Assembly (NCBI GenBank): GCA_031553395.1
Contig: JAVBLR010000009.1
Coordinates: 236,648 to 300,647 of the forward strand
Direction: 5' to 3'
DNA from: WRGA01 sp031553395
Lineage (GTDB): Bacteria; Bacteroidota; Bacteroidia; Bacteroidales; WRGA01
DNA length: 64,000 bases
Shown piece by piece: positions 1 through 9,567 of the stretch (within the stretch, counting starts at the first letter, position 1; each line of letters starts with the position of its first letter). A model generated the notes under the pieces. The model saw nothing but the letters and a program-made list of their open reading frames with translations, had not been told where the DNA came from and searched no databases. Position numbers and translations under genes: made by a program.

Positions 1-114
1 TTGAGAATGGGATGTCATAATACAGACAAGTACAAAGTCTTAGATGGTCCTTCGAATGTATTTTCTTTTGTGAAAAAATATTGTAATTTTGTGAAAAATA
101 CCTATGAATCGTGA
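1..114 (+). CDS. C-terminal end of an upstream gene (partial)
   Basis: The frame starting at base 1 is open from the window edge to a TGA at 112-114, giving 37 residues without a recognisable motif. The stop overlaps the GTG start of the next gene as GTGA, the usual arrangement for translationally coupled genes. The protein-like composition and this overlap are the only support. It could be chance, but it would explain why the next gene begins with GTG rather than ATG. Product unknown. Confidence 0.4.
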   Translation: MRMGCHNTDKYKVLDGPSNVFSFVKKYCNFVKNTYES

Positions 115-914
115 TACACATCTGCGCTATAGTAAAAAATGAGATTCCATATATTCAAGATTGGGTTGAATATCATCTCAACCTTGGTATAGACAAAATT
201 ACTCTATATATACACGAATCCGAGACAGTCCCCTACAAAGAGATTTTACCTCATAAGGAGATAGAATTAGTGGAATGGAATTTACCTTGGACTGAACACT
301 TTCGTCCACAAATTAGAGCTTACGAACATTTTGCTATGAAAAATCAACGAGATGATGATTATACCTTTTTTATAGATGTAGATGAATATATTACACCATC
401 AATAAACAATATAACTTCTCCTGCATTACCCGACTTAGTGAATAAAATGACCATGTTTAATAGGGATGGCTTAGCTCTTCCTTGGGTATACTACAATGCC
501 AATGGACAACTCCATTATGAGGACAATCCTGTTACTGAGAGGTTTACTAAAGTTTCACCATTTAATAAAACAGGTGGTTATATCAAATCTTTTTTTAAGA
601 ATACAAGTATTGTATCTGCATCCATTCATTTGACAAGAACCAAACGAGGTTTAGTTGATCAAGACGGAAACGATAATGTATTGCCCGGTTACAATGAATA
701 TGGTTCTTCTACTCTTAACTTTTGTAAAGAAAGAGGATGGTGGTATATTCGTCATTACTTTACCAAATCATGGGAGGAATTTGTTCAACGGCGTGTATTT
801 AATCGTGGAGCAAACAGTGGTAGATTTCTAGATCCGGAGAAGTTCTTTGCCCATAATCCGGACTTAGCTTGCTTCAGGGAAGAGCTTATCAGCAAACTGA
901 ACCTTAGCCAATAG
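111..914 (+). CDS. Glycosyltransferase, GT92/DUF23-like
   Basis: A 267-residue predicted cytoplasmic glycosyltransferase. The N-terminus carries the IVKNE...Y..DWVEYH motif typical of GT92/Glyco_tranf_2_4 enzymes (residues 7-22). A metal- and nucleotide-sugar-binding DxD-type motif, DVDEY, lies at 89-93. The GTG start is forced, because an in-frame TGA lies two codons upstream; it overlaps the preceding stop by GTGA. An ATG at 104 is out of frame and closes after 12 codons, so a one-base insertion at the 5' end is an alternative. It converges on the minus-strand glycosyltransferase at 904-1773, overlapping it by 11 bases, and is the only plus-strand gene next to the lanthipeptide/glycosylation locus. 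The sugar and acceptor cannot be read from sequence. Confidence 0.75.
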   Translation: MIHICAIVKNEIPYIQDWVEYHLNLGIDKITLYIHESETVPYKEILPHKEIELVEWNLPWTEHFRPQIRAYEHFAMKNQRDDDYTFFIDVDEYITPSINNITSPALPDLVNKMTMFNRDGLALPWVYYNANGQLHYEDNPVTERFTKVSPFNKTGGYIKSFFKNTSIVSASIHLTRTKRGLVDQDGNDNVLPGYNEYGSSTLNFCKERGWWYIRHYFTKSWEEFVQRRVFNRGANSGRFLDPEKFFAHNPDLACFREELISKLNLSQ

Positions 915-1773
915 CCTTATTCCGACGAATTTCTTTTATTATTTCATAATATTGTTGAGCAGACTTTGATATGTTATATTCTTTCTCCAGAATCTCTTGT
1001 TTTTCCAATACTTGAGCATTTCGTTCTTTTGCATCCATTAATTTGATAATATCGTCATTTGTTATTGCAACAGGAACACCAAGCTTCCAACTGATAAGTG
1101 TCTTATTATTGGATTTATATTTAAAGAAAGCTCTATCAGACCTTGGATTTAAAACTATATCTGCTTCTTGAATTTGTTTATATGCATATCGTTGATCATA
1201 TTTGATGAATTCCGGGTTTAAGTCCAAAACTCCATCTTCTTTTGAATATGGTTCATTAGCTATTATTCTAAGATTTAAGTTATTTTCTTTTATTGCCGGC
1301 AATAATTGGTCTAATGTTTCGTGTGCATTGTTGATAAAACCAAACCATGTAACGTTCTTTGCTTTCCCTGAATGTTTTTCTCTTTTCTGTGGGAAAAATA
1401 TACTATTGAGCCTATCTGGAACATGCACTACTAATTTTTCAGGGAAATAGATTTTCATTAGATTGGTAAGCTCTTCACTAGAACAAGTAATTGCATCTAC
1501 AAGATTACTTATCTCAATGATATCCAACTGGTCATTTACCCAATCGGGGTCACATATATCAAGAATTTTAGGTCCATCAAACATTTCCATCATTTCTACC
1601 CAATACGCTTTTTGAAAAATTAAATTATCGTATTTCTTTCCATGAATCCATTTTTCAAATCTTGGGTCAGAAGCTGCTAATCCATCAACACGAATAAAAG
1701 TCGAGCCCGATAATTTTTGAACTCCACTAAAATAAACAAAAGGAATCATTCCTGTTATACCTATATTCTCCAT
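904..1773 (-). CDS. Glycosyltransferase, GT4/GT-B-like
   Basis: A 289-residue protein with a GT-B-like architecture. Residues around 140-152 (VTWFGFINNAHE) look like the start of the C-terminal Rossmann domain. The segment near 206-240, with ADIVLNPRSDR, KSNNK and WKLGVPVA, resembles the donor-binding region of GT4 enzymes, where K-S-x-x-K and G-x-P-V-x are conserved. It is somewhat short for GT4 (usually 350-400 residues). It is the last gene of the minus-strand run, 10 bases after the preceding glycosyltransferase, so it is probably co-transcribed. Specificity is unknown. The locus context suggests it modifies either the lanthipeptide or a surface glycan. Confidence 0.65.
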   Translation of the reverse strand: MENIGITGMIPFVYFSGVQKLSGSTFIRVDGLAASDPRFEKWIHGKKYDNLIFQKAYWVEMMEMFDGPKILDICDPDWVNDQLDIIEISNLVDAITCSSEELTNLMKIYFPEKLVVHVPDRLNSIFFPQKREKHSGKAKNVTWFGFINNAHETLDQLLPAIKENNLNLRIIANEPYSKEDGVLDLNPEFIKYDQRYAYKQIQEADIVLNPRSDRAFFKYKSNNKTLISWKLGVPVAITNDDIIKLMDAKERNAQVLEKQEILEKEYNISKSAQQYYEIIKEIRRNKAIG

Positions 1774-1783
1774 AATTATTTAT

Positions 1784-2803
1784 TCAAATCTGTTTTGTTA
1801 ATTGCTTCAACAACTTGATCCAATCTTGTCTATATCGTTTAGGATTAAATTCTTGAATAGCCATTTCTTTCCCTTTTTTTCCGATAGCAATTGCTTTCTC
1901 ATAATCGTTTTCTATCAGATTTGCCAGTATTTCTGCAATAGCTTTAGGATCGTTTGGAACAATTATAATATTCTCCCCCGATTTAGCCCAATATTCAAGG
2001 TCATGAGCTCCTTCTACTTGCACAACACAACATCCGGAAAGGAATGCCTCTGTTCTAGCCCGGTTCATGGGAGTCCGGAAGGATGTATCTAAATATATTA
2101 ATGATTTTCCCAAATGCTGTTTGTATTGTTCCGGAGAATTTCCTGTATCAACATTCAACCTGGCATATTGTAAGATATATCCATATTTATCGTAAAGTTC
2201 ATCCGAAATATCGCCGATACATGAACGATTGTAGTATATATCAAATCCATGTGGAGATAATGCCGTAAATACACGAGGTTCTTTAGGCAAATCATAATAT
2301 TCTTCAGGATTGATGCCATGTATTATTGGATATCCGAATCCCCATTCTTTTTCAGATGCAGATGTATGCGAATTTACGACCATGAAATTATCGCCTATCA
2401 ATTCTTTGATTATTTCAATACATTTTTCTTGCATCTGAATATCTGTAGCAGTACCCCAACCGATTATCCGAAAATATTCCGGATAAACAGGAGTTCCATG
2501 ATTAATCACAACTTTGGGAATATCTGTAATTACACTGTTAAAATGATTATAAATGAGTCTTTTTTGATGAAAAGCATCTATCATTTGTTGATCTATATGC
2601 AATATGGCAATATCGTACTTCCCGGGTTCATAATGTGTAACAAATTTTATATTTTGTGGCATTGGCCGCAAAGAAGTGTCCCATTTTCGTTTTACGTTTA
2701 AACAAAAATAAAACTCACAGTCTTCAGATAATGCATTAATCATATCCCATTGATGAGGTATATGCCAACAATAATCGAATATTTTTAATTTCTTTTTCAT
2801 CAT
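1784..2803 (-). CDS. Glycosyltransferase, GT4-like
   Basis: About 339 residues. The C-terminal third has GT4 features: NRARTEAFLSGCCVV followed by an E-G-A-H-D-L-E-Y-W segment and a conserved P-x-x-x-A-E-I region, which in the family contact the nucleotide-sugar donor. The N-terminus (IFDYCWHIPHQWDMI) resembles the first strand and loop of GT-B folds. The frame extends to a TTG at 2830 overlapping the previous gene's stop, but two ATG codons at 2803 and 2800 are better starts; 2803 is used. It lies in the glycosyltransferase sub-block of the minus-strand run. Donor and acceptor are unknown. Confidence 0.65.
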   Translation of the reverse strand: MMKKKLKIFDYCWHIPHQWDMINALSEDCEFYFCLNVKRKWDTSLRPMPQNIKFVTHYEPGKYDIAILHIDQQMIDAFHQKRLIYNHFNSVITDIPKVVINHGTPVYPEYFRIIGWGTATDIQMQEKCIEIIKELIGDNFMVVNSHTSASEKEWGFGYPIIHGINPEEYYDLPKEPRVFTALSPHGFDIYYNRSCIGDISDELYDKYGYILQYARLNVDTGNSPEQYKQHLGKSLIYLDTSFRTPMNRARTEAFLSGCCVVQVEGAHDLEYWAKSGENIIIVPNDPKAIAEILANLIENDYEKAIAIGKKGKEMAIQEFNPKRYRQDWIKLLKQLTKQI

Positions 2804-2826
2804 AGTTTTATATTTTGTACAATATT

Positions 2827-3564
2827 TCAAAAAGCATTATTTTTAGATAAATATCTCTTTTTTAGTTTCTCAAAGATTGATTCACTGTCCAAAGTTCCAT
2901 ATTTATCAATTCCATTTCTTCTCCACATTTCATGCCACCAATGCAATGCATATGAATCCGGTAGAATTTGATAATCAGTATTAGAAACTAAATGGCTAAA
3001 TTGATATACAGATATCGGGCAAAAAGTTTCCGGAAGTTTTATAAATTGGTTCAGATTATTTCTAAATATCATTCTTGATATAAGATTTACTCCTAGTTCA
3101 CCCCAATGAATATGCTCATAGCCACGAGACTTTATAAAATCAAGACAATCGGCCAAAAATTTGGCATTAGGCAGGCTTTTGATATATGTGGTATTAACGA
3201 GAATCCTATTATACGGATCGGATGCTTCTGATGAAAAAATAAAATCTTCTTTGAAATCAAATGGTTTCAGGCATACAGTATCCATATCCACCCACCAGCC
3301 TCCTTTTTTCAGAAGTAAAGTATATCGAAACTGATTGGAAAAATTTACAAAACCGCCAAACAAGTCAATATGCATATCACGTTGAGGTATGATTTCGTTT
3401 GCATCCATTAAAGTTGTGCCAGATGGAATATGTAGAATGTTATCATTGTAAACGTACAAATGGAAATCATGGCCATGATAAAGATACGAACGAATGCACA
3501 TAACTTCCATCGGGGACAATTCTTGGCCAATCCAAAGAGACTGAATTATACTATTAGATTGCAT
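2827..3564 (-). CDS. GT32-family glycosyltransferase (DXD sugar-binding)
   Basis: A 245-residue protein with the hallmark of the GT32 / Gly_transf_sug family: a conserved RYTLLLKKGGWWVDMDTVCL segment whose DMD (residues 93-95) coordinates metal and donor sugar, an N-terminal IQSLWIGQELSP strand, and a C-terminal HWWHEMW motif as in alpha-1,4-glycosyltransferase-like enzymes. It is probably cytoplasmic. It sits one base from the LanC-like gene at 3566, so the two are likely co-translated. Family members add hexoses or hexosamines to glycan or peptide-linked acceptors; the substrate here is unknown. Confidence 0.8.
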   Translation of the reverse strand: MQSNSIIQSLWIGQELSPMEVMCIRSYLYHGHDFHLYVYNDNILHIPSGTTLMDANEIIPQRDMHIDLFGGFVNFSNQFRYTLLLKKGGWWVDMDTVCLKPFDFKEDFIFSSEASDPYNRILVNTTYIKSLPNAKFLADCLDFIKSRGYEHIHWGELGVNLISRMIFRNNLNQFIKLPETFCPISVYQFSHLVSNTDYQILPDSYALHWWHEMWRRNGIDKYGTLDSESIFEKLKKRYLSKNNAF

Positions 3565-3565
3565 A

Positions 3566-4642
3566 TTATTGTATACTAACTGCTTTTTCGTAAAATAAGG
3601 GAATTATATCGAATACACTCTCACAAATTTCTTCCATTTTCAGTAAACTAAGTAATAAAATGCCATTCCCGGTAATTCCTTCCATAATAGAAAGTGGAGA
3701 TTCTAACGTTTTATCAAACGAATAATCTGAATAATATTTTGATAACCATTTTTCAGATTCTTCTAAATATTCCCGATTTTGTAACTCCGTTCCTATGTAT
3801 TTATATAGGAAACTCCATTTTAGATGGCCGGATATGACTCCCATTTGTTTATGAGCAAGAAATTTTCTAAACTCCACCTCATATTTATCCAAAAATAGAA
3901 TTGCTTTTTCTTTATATTCATCATTCTTCGTTTTTTTTGCCGTCCTAAAAAGTTCATAAGCCAAGTTTAAAGGATTAAACTCCCCCGGAAAAAATCCAAA
4001 ATGCCTATCTTCATAAACCATTGTTTCGATTTTGTCGATTGCATAGTTGAGATATTTTTTAGATCTGGGCATATTTATGTTCAGTTTATACAAATCAGAG
4101 AAAGTATTTATAAAGCTAATTGCAGATCGATAAGAATTTAACGGATTATTACCAAACATATCCGAAAGCTGGGAAAGCACTTCCATATTCTTGTTTGTTA
4201 TTTTAGGAGAACTATAAGAGGTATTGTTTAACCTCATTGTAAAATAGTTAGCAATTCCACCAATTCCATTTATGAAATCTATATTTCCTGAAAAAAGAGG
4301 AATTCGATAGTGTAAATATTCATCTAAATCTTCCAATACCTCATCCGTATTTGCATCAATAAATTGTTGTTTTGCTAAAAATTCTATACATGTTCCAAAT
4401 CCCGCTAATCCGTCAGCGTAATTAGGCAATGCGTTTTCTGCAATTATTTCATAAATATCGTCAATTATTTCATTAGCATATAGCTCATATTCTTTATCAT
4501 TGAAATATCGTGAATACAAAAAGAAAAAAAGAGCTATTCCCATTTTTCCATTTAGTAAGCCTATATTATCAATTGTTTTTGATTCTTTATACAACTGTTG
4601 GGCTATATGAGTTAAATATTCGGAAATTTGGGTATTATTCAT
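3566..4642 (-). CDS. LanC-like protein lacking the zinc site (first copy)
   Basis: 358 residues with the repeated Gly-rich motifs of the lanthionine synthetase C-like alpha/alpha barrel: GLLNGKMGIALFF near 28-40, DGLAGFG near 78-84, FINGIGGIANYF near 123-134 and GITGNGILLL near 323-332. Genuine LanC cyclases bind zinc through one Cys and a downstream Cys-His. No W-C-x-G or C-H-G motif is present here. The protein is therefore probably not an active cyclase and may bind or present a peptide, or have a different chemistry. It overlaps the epimerase gene by 4 bases and abuts the GT32 gene, tying LanC-fold and sugar-transfer functions together. A similar zinc-less copy lies at 10325-11416. Confidence 0.75.
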   Translation of the reverse strand: MNNTQISEYLTHIAQQLYKESKTIDNIGLLNGKMGIALFFFLYSRYFNDKEYELYANEIIDDIYEIIAENALPNYADGLAGFGTCIEFLAKQQFIDANTDEVLEDLDEYLHYRIPLFSGNIDFINGIGGIANYFTMRLNNTSYSSPKITNKNMEVLSQLSDMFGNNPLNSYRSAISFINTFSDLYKLNINMPRSKKYLNYAIDKIETMVYEDRHFGFFPGEFNPLNLAYELFRTAKKTKNDEYKEKAILFLDKYEVEFRKFLAHKQMGVISGHLKWSFLYKYIGTELQNREYLEESEKWLSKYYSDYSFDKTLESPLSIMEGITGNGILLLSLLKMEEICESVFDIIPLFYEKAVSIQ

Positions 4643-5694
4643 GATACAGCAATATATTTATCCGCACTTATTTTTGTTCTATAATATTCGATGAACCACT
4701 CTGAAAAACAGCGAACCCCATCTTCTACCGGAGTTGTTGGTTTATATTTGATTTTCCGCATCAAATCGGCAGTATCTGCAAGAGTTGAAATCATATCGGC
4801 ATCATGTTTAGGGAGGAACTGTTTATTTGCTTTTTTACCCAAGTATAACTCAAGCATTGATATAAAATCCATTATGCAAACAGAATTTCCATTTCCTATA
4901 TTGTATAATTCATAAGGAATTACATCTTGTTTATGCTTATCAATCCCAACTTTTAATAGCAAGCTGATACTATGTACAATATCATCTATATATGTAAAAT
5001 CGCGGTACATTTTCCCATGGTTGTATATATTTATTGGAGAACCTTTAATAATTGATTTTGCAAAAATAACCGGAGACATATCCGGTCTTCCCCATGGCCC
5101 GTAAACAGTAAAAAAACGTAAACCTATCGTAGGGATATTATATAGATAACTATATGTGTGCGCAATTAATTCATTTGTTTTTTTGGTAGCAGCATATAGG
5201 CTCATCGGAGAATCAGTTCGTTGGCTTGTTGTATATGGCTGCTCTCGATTTAGTCCGTAAACGCTTGAACTGCTGGCGTAAATGAATAACTCTACTTGAT
5301 GTTTACGGCATTCTTCCAGTAAATTTAAAAATCCTTCAACATTTGATTTGAGATAGATGTCAGGATGTGAGATACTAAAACGAACCCCTGCTTGAGCTGC
5401 AAGGTTACATACCTTCGTTGGTTTTTCTCTATTAAATAATGATATTAAATCTTTTTTGTTTGTAATATCCAGCCTTTGAAATGTAAAATTCGGATATTTT
5501 TTACTTTGAATAACTTTCCGGTATTGAATTTCTTCTTTTTCAATTCCTAGTTCATACAACCGATCATATTTTAATCCTACATCATAGTAACTGTTGATAT
5601 TATCAATTCCGATAACAACTTCTCCTCTCTCTAACAGAGTCCTTGTTAAATGAAAGCCTATAAAACCTGCCGAACCTGTTACTAATATTTTCAT
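4639..5694 (-). CDS. UDP-glucuronate 4-epimerase-like NAD-dependent epimerase
   Basis: A 351-residue extended short-chain dehydrogenase/reductase. The NAD-binding G7-S-A-G10-F-I-G13 motif starts the protein and the catalytic Y167-A-A-T-K171 follows an SSSSVYG segment. The DNINSYYDVGLKYDRL region (31-46) is characteristic of UDP-glucuronate 4-epimerases (CapI/WbpP-like), which interconvert UDP-GlcA and UDP-GalA. Length fits the family. It would supply a nucleotide sugar, perhaps UDP-galacturonate, to the neighbouring glycosyltransferases. It overlaps the downstream LanC-like gene by 4 bases. Upstream, a palindromic repeat separates it from the export genes, so it may head a second transcript. 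A related UDP-sugar epimerase activity cannot be excluded. Confidence 0.85.
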   Translation of the reverse strand: MKILVTGSAGFIGFHLTRTLLERGEVVIGIDNINSYYDVGLKYDRLYELGIEKEEIQYRKVIQSKKYPNFTFQRLDITNKKDLISLFNREKPTKVCNLAAQAGVRFSISHPDIYLKSNVEGFLNLLEECRKHQVELFIYASSSSVYGLNREQPYTTSQRTDSPMSLYAATKKTNELIAHTYSYLYNIPTIGLRFFTVYGPWGRPDMSPVIFAKSIIKGSPINIYNHGKMYRDFTYIDDIVHSISLLLKVGIDKHKQDVIPYELYNIGNGNSVCIMDFISMLELYLGKKANKQFLPKHDADMISTLADTADLMRKIKYKPTTPVEDGVRCFSEWFIEYYRTKISADKYIAVS

Positions 5695-5777
5695 TTTGTT
5701 CCTATTTTTTCTACGAACCTGTTTTGATTTTCAAAATAACTCCGATTTGAATATGAATGTTTTTAAGCCTTACCATC

Positions 5778-5965
5778 TGTCCGAGAAGCGGGCAAATATG
5801 AATAACCACGGGTGAAGCCCGTGGTACACGAATACCCGCCTCCCCAACAACCCCGATAGGGGTTGAATATCGAACATTCGCCCCCTTCGGGGACGTGGTT
5901 GTGTGTGGTTGCTCCACACCACGGGTTTCACCCGCGGTTATTCATATTTGCCCGCTTCAGGGACA
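5778..5965. repeat. Palindromic repeat element, family 1, copy A
   Basis: A 188-bp element bounded by roughly 47-bp imperfect terminal inverted repeats, from TGTCC...GCGGGCAAATATGAATAACC to its complement ending in GGGACA. Smaller hairpins lie inside (CCCCTATCGGGG-like and CCCCCTTCGGGG). A second copy at 63796-63987 shares terminal repeats and outer flanks in the same orientation, but its core matches in reverse complement. It occupies the gap between the HlyD and epimerase genes and could fold strongly in RNA, separating expression of the two halves of the locus. Confidence 0.85.
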
Positions 5966-6010
5966 TAATCGGAATTTATAAAAACCTTCATAACGGACTC
6001 AATATAAAGT

Positions 6011-7303
6011 TTATATGTTTTCTGTAAATATTCGTTTAATAGGCAAAAATATCCGTTCCAATAAACGTAAATCTTCGGTAATAATATCTGCTTGTGCAGG
6101 CATTTCTCTTGAAAGTGGTAATTCTTTTCGGTATGTTGTCATCAATCCATTCGGAAAAGAGATTTCTACTACATAATAACCATTATCAGGTACAAGTGAA
6201 ATATTCTTCACAATCCCTTTTACCATTCCAAATTCATTGTCAGGATAATTAAGAAAATGAATATTTACCTGTTGGCCGGATTTTACTTTTCCCGAGCGTG
6301 CAACAGGCAATGATGCTTTTCCTAAGAATTCATTGGAAAGAGATGGTATTATTGTAAAAACAGTTTCTCCAGTTGATACATGCTGATTATTGCTCCAATA
6401 ATTGCCAAATGTTACAATTCCGTCTGTGGGAGTTGTTAAAGCATACGTTTGTTCCCACGTTTTTATTTCATTCATTAACTGTATAGCCAATGTGTTCAGT
6501 TCAGACCTTAGTGTATTTTTATTATCTAAATACTGTTGTTTTGTATCCAATAATGTTTCTTCTAATTCGGATATTTCAATTTGTATGTTTTCAACAGAAG
6601 CATGCGAGGCTTCCAATGATAAGTTCTTTTGCAGATAACTACTCAGTGCATCCTCCATATTTTTCTTACTTATTGCTTCTATTGCCAATAACGATGAATC
6701 TCTTTTGAATTGGGACGAAGCTATAACGTATTGTTGCTTACTTATATCTTCTTGCCGGCATATACTTTGATGATATTGTTTGTATTTTTGAATTCGTTTT
6801 TCAATAAGTGCTATTTTCTGAGGATAGTAGTTTAAATCTAAGAATTTCTTATAATTGTTTAATGATTGAATAAAAGAGGAATAAAGTCCTTGTACACTAC
6901 CCAGGTTCATCTCCTTATTCTGAAAATAATAAACACTATCCGGATGCAAAATCAATAGTTCCAGGTTCTTTTTCAGGTACAACATATCTTGTGTAGAAGC
7001 CGGATTTTCAATAATAGCAAGGTAATCGTCTTTTTTTACAGTTTGTTTATCTTTTACATTCAACTCCATCAATTGTCCGTTGGTTTTCGCAACAATCCCT
7101 ATTGGCGGGGTTGAACTTGTAAGAACCATAGATGAAGAAACGGTATCAGGGTATTTGAAAAACCAACTCCCGATAAGTAAAATAAAGATGATACAGAAAA
7201 GGATGAAAATTCCTCTCCTTAGAATCCAATGAGGTATCTCTCCTAATACTTCCTGAAGCTCCTCACTCCTCAATTCTATTTCTTTTCCTTCTTCAGTTTC
7301 CAA
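6011..7303 (-). CDS. HlyD-family membrane fusion protein of a peptide exporter
   Basis: 430 residues: a short cytoplasmic N-terminus, one membrane segment near 30-48 (GIFILFCIIFILLIGSWFF), a lipoyl-like half motif near 80-110, a long helical hairpin to about residue 265, then the second lipoyl/beta-barrel part. This is the periplasmic adaptor of type I-like secretion and would link the PCAT exporter to an outer-membrane factor. The start is TTG at 7303; an in-frame TAG two codons upstream and no ATG before the membrane segment force this choice. It overlaps the exporter gene by 11 bases, so it is translationally coupled. No TolC-like gene is in the window. Confidence 0.85.
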   Translation of the reverse strand: METEEGKEIELRSEELQEVLGEIPHWILRRGIFILFCIIFILLIGSWFFKYPDTVSSSMVLTSSTPPIGIVAKTNGQLMELNVKDKQTVKKDDYLAIIENPASTQDMLYLKKNLELLILHPDSVYYFQNKEMNLGSVQGLYSSFIQSLNNYKKFLDLNYYPQKIALIEKRIQKYKQYHQSICRQEDISKQQYVIASSQFKRDSSLLAIEAISKKNMEDALSSYLQKNLSLEASHASVENIQIEISELEETLLDTKQQYLDNKNTLRSELNTLAIQLMNEIKTWEQTYALTTPTDGIVTFGNYWSNNQHVSTGETVFTIIPSLSNEFLGKASLPVARSGKVKSGQQVNIHFLNYPDNEFGMVKGIVKNISLVPDNGYYVVEISFPNGLMTTYRKELPLSREMPAQADIITEDLRLLERIFLPIKRIFTENI

Positions 7304-9530
7304 GCTCTAATTGATTTTTAACCAATTGATAATAGATACCTTTTTTTTGGGTTAATTCGGAGTGTGTGCCTTGCTCTGCTACTTGCCCTTTGTCTAATAC
7401 GACAATATTATCGGCATGTTGTACGGTACTGAGGCGATGTGCCACAATTACAACCGTTTTTCCCAAATAGAATTCCTGTAGATTATCTGTAATTTGGCGT
7501 TCGTTTTTTGCATCCAATGCATTGGTTGCCTCGTCGAAAAAAAGAAAATCAGGATTCTTATAAACCAAACGGGCTATCAATATTCGTTGACGTTGCCCCT
7601 GGCTGATTCCGCTACCTTCCATCCCTATTTTTGTATTGTAACCTAATGGAAGAGAATCGATAAATTCACGGATATTAGCTGTTTTTACGGCATATAGCAA
7701 CTGTTCTTTATCAATGATTTCTTCACCTACAGCAATGTTATTGGCAATTGTATCCGAAAAAATAAATCCATCCTGCATCACTGCCCCACATTTTTGCCTC
7801 CAAAGATGGGGATTGATATTTTTTAGCTGGGATTCACCTACTAAAATATCACCCTTGTTTTGTGTGTAAAAACCAAGGAGCAATTTCACAAGAGTTGTTT
7901 TCCCACTGCCACTTTCTCCAACCAATGCAGTTACTTTATTCGGTGGTATTTGCAGATTAATATCTTCCAACACATAATCCCGGTCGGCTCCACTATAACT
8001 AAAAGAGAGCGAATTGATCTGCAATATCCTGTTTTCAGGTAGGACAGATAGTTTTAAATCGGCTGTTTGATCTTCGTCTTCTTTATTATGTATTTCTCCA
8101 AGCCTCTCTAAACTGATACGGGCATCTTGCAGAGATTGTGAGAACCCAATAAATTGGCTGATAGGAGAAGATAATTGCCCGATAATGTAACTGATCGACA
8201 TCATCATACCCAATGTTATATTACCTTCTACCACTGATTTGGCAGCAAGATAAGAAATAAGGATACCGGTAGTTTGACTGAAAAATACAGACCCGATTTG
8301 TTGATACTGGCCTACAGCCAACCCGCGAATGCTGATTTTAAACAGTTTTACCTGAATGCGCTCCCATTGCCATCGTTTTTGTTTTTCGCAATTACTGAGC
8401 TTAATTTCCTGCATTCCGGTAATTAATTGGAATAAACTGCTTTGTTCGCCGGCTGCTTGCGAGAATCTTTTAAAATCCAACTCCCGGCGGTATTTCATAA
8501 AAAAGAGCACCCAACATACATACAATGTATTTCCCAAAAGGAAAATGCATAGGATGGTCAAATTAAAGTAAGCCAGAATAACAGCAAAAACAAAAAAGTT
8601 TACGAACGAGAAAAGCGTGCTTAACGACGATCCGGTAAGAAAGTTTCTTACCCGGTTGTGATCGCCGATACGCTGCATAATATCGCCGACCATCTTCGTG
8701 TCGAAAAAACCAATCGGTAAACGCATCAGTTTTGCAAGGAAATCTGAAATAAGCGCAATATTAATACGGCTATTCATGTGCAACATTATCCAACTACGGA
8801 TAAAATCGACAGCCAATTGTGTTGCAAATAATGTTAACTGGGCAATTAAAACTAACGTTATGAAACTAAGGTTATTGGTGCCGATACCTGTATCTACCAT
8901 CGATTGAGTAAGGAATGGGAAAATAAGTTGCAATAGCATCCCGATAATCATTCCCAATATCAATTGGATTAATTGCTTTTTGTAAGGGCGTAAATAGCGA
9001 AAAAAATAACCCAGATTGCGGGATGCTTTTTCTTTTTCACTCTCGTGTTCATAAAAATCGGGAGTCGGTTGCAAAATTAATGCCACACCATCATCTTTTC
9101 CCTTAGATTTACTGCTAAGCCAGCATTTTAAAAATTCTTTTTTGGTATATGTTGCTAATCCCGAAGCAGGATCGGAAATGCCGATAGCATATTCTTCGTT
9201 CTTATCAGTAAAAAAACTTCTTTTTTTCTTTTTGATATTGTAGCAAACTACAAAGTGATTTTGATTCCAATGCAGGATGCAGGGTAACGGCATATCGTTT
9301 ACCAGCTGTTCAAAATTTATTTTTACTCCTGTAGTACGAAATCCGATACTTTCCGCAGCATCACTGATTCCTAACATCGAAACCCCTTCCCGTGTAATAA
9401 AGCTCTTTTGACGCAATGTTTGCAACGTATATGTACGGCCGTAATATCTGGCAATCATACGTAAACATGAAGGGCCGCAGTCCATGGCATCAAGTTGGCG
9501 ATAGTGAGGAAAGTTTCGTATCATTGACAT
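7293..9530 (-). CDS. Peptidase-containing ABC transporter (PCAT), C39 peptidase plus exporter
   Basis: 745 residues with three parts. The N-terminal C39 peptidase (about 1-150) carries catalytic Cys18 in QLDAMDCGPSC, His92 in NQNHFVV and Asp120 in ISDPASG. A six-helix ABC exporter membrane domain spans about 170-460. The nucleotide-binding domain has Walker A GESGSGKTT, signature SGISQGQRQR and Walker B FLFFDEATNALD. Such proteins cut the leader after a double glycine and export the mature peptide; the precursor at 15677 has a Gly29-Gly30 leader end. It is coupled to the HlyD gene and sits mid-operon. All catalytic residues appear intact, so it is probably functional. Confidence 0.93.
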   Translation of the reverse strand: MSMIRNFPHYRQLDAMDCGPSCLRMIARYYGRTYTLQTLRQKSFITREGVSMLGISDAAESIGFRTTGVKINFEQLVNDMPLPCILHWNQNHFVVCYNIKKKKRSFFTDKNEEYAIGISDPASGLATYTKKEFLKCWLSSKSKGKDDGVALILQPTPDFYEHESEKEKASRNLGYFFRYLRPYKKQLIQLILGMIIGMLLQLIFPFLTQSMVDTGIGTNNLSFITLVLIAQLTLFATQLAVDFIRSWIMLHMNSRINIALISDFLAKLMRLPIGFFDTKMVGDIMQRIGDHNRVRNFLTGSSLSTLFSFVNFFVFAVILAYFNLTILCIFLLGNTLYVCWVLFFMKYRRELDFKRFSQAAGEQSSLFQLITGMQEIKLSNCEKQKRWQWERIQVKLFKISIRGLAVGQYQQIGSVFFSQTTGILISYLAAKSVVEGNITLGMMMSISYIIGQLSSPISQFIGFSQSLQDARISLERLGEIHNKEDEDQTADLKLSVLPENRILQINSLSFSYSGADRDYVLEDINLQIPPNKVTALVGESGSGKTTLVKLLLGFYTQNKGDILVGESQLKNINPHLWRQKCGAVMQDGFIFSDTIANNIAVGEEIIDKEQLLYAVKTANIREFIDSLPLGYNTKIGMEGSGISQGQRQRILIARLVYKNPDFLFFDEATNALDAKNERQITDNLQEFYLGKTVVIVAHRLSTVQHADNIVVLDKGQVAEQGTHSELTQKKGIYYQLVKNQLELGN

Positions 9531-9567
9531 TTAATACTGTTAATTTTCAAGTAAAATTATATAACTA

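Noticed and set aside
5711..5917. 68-codon minus-strand frame
   Set aside because: It lies inside the family-1 palindromic repeat and its composition follows the repeat, not a protein.
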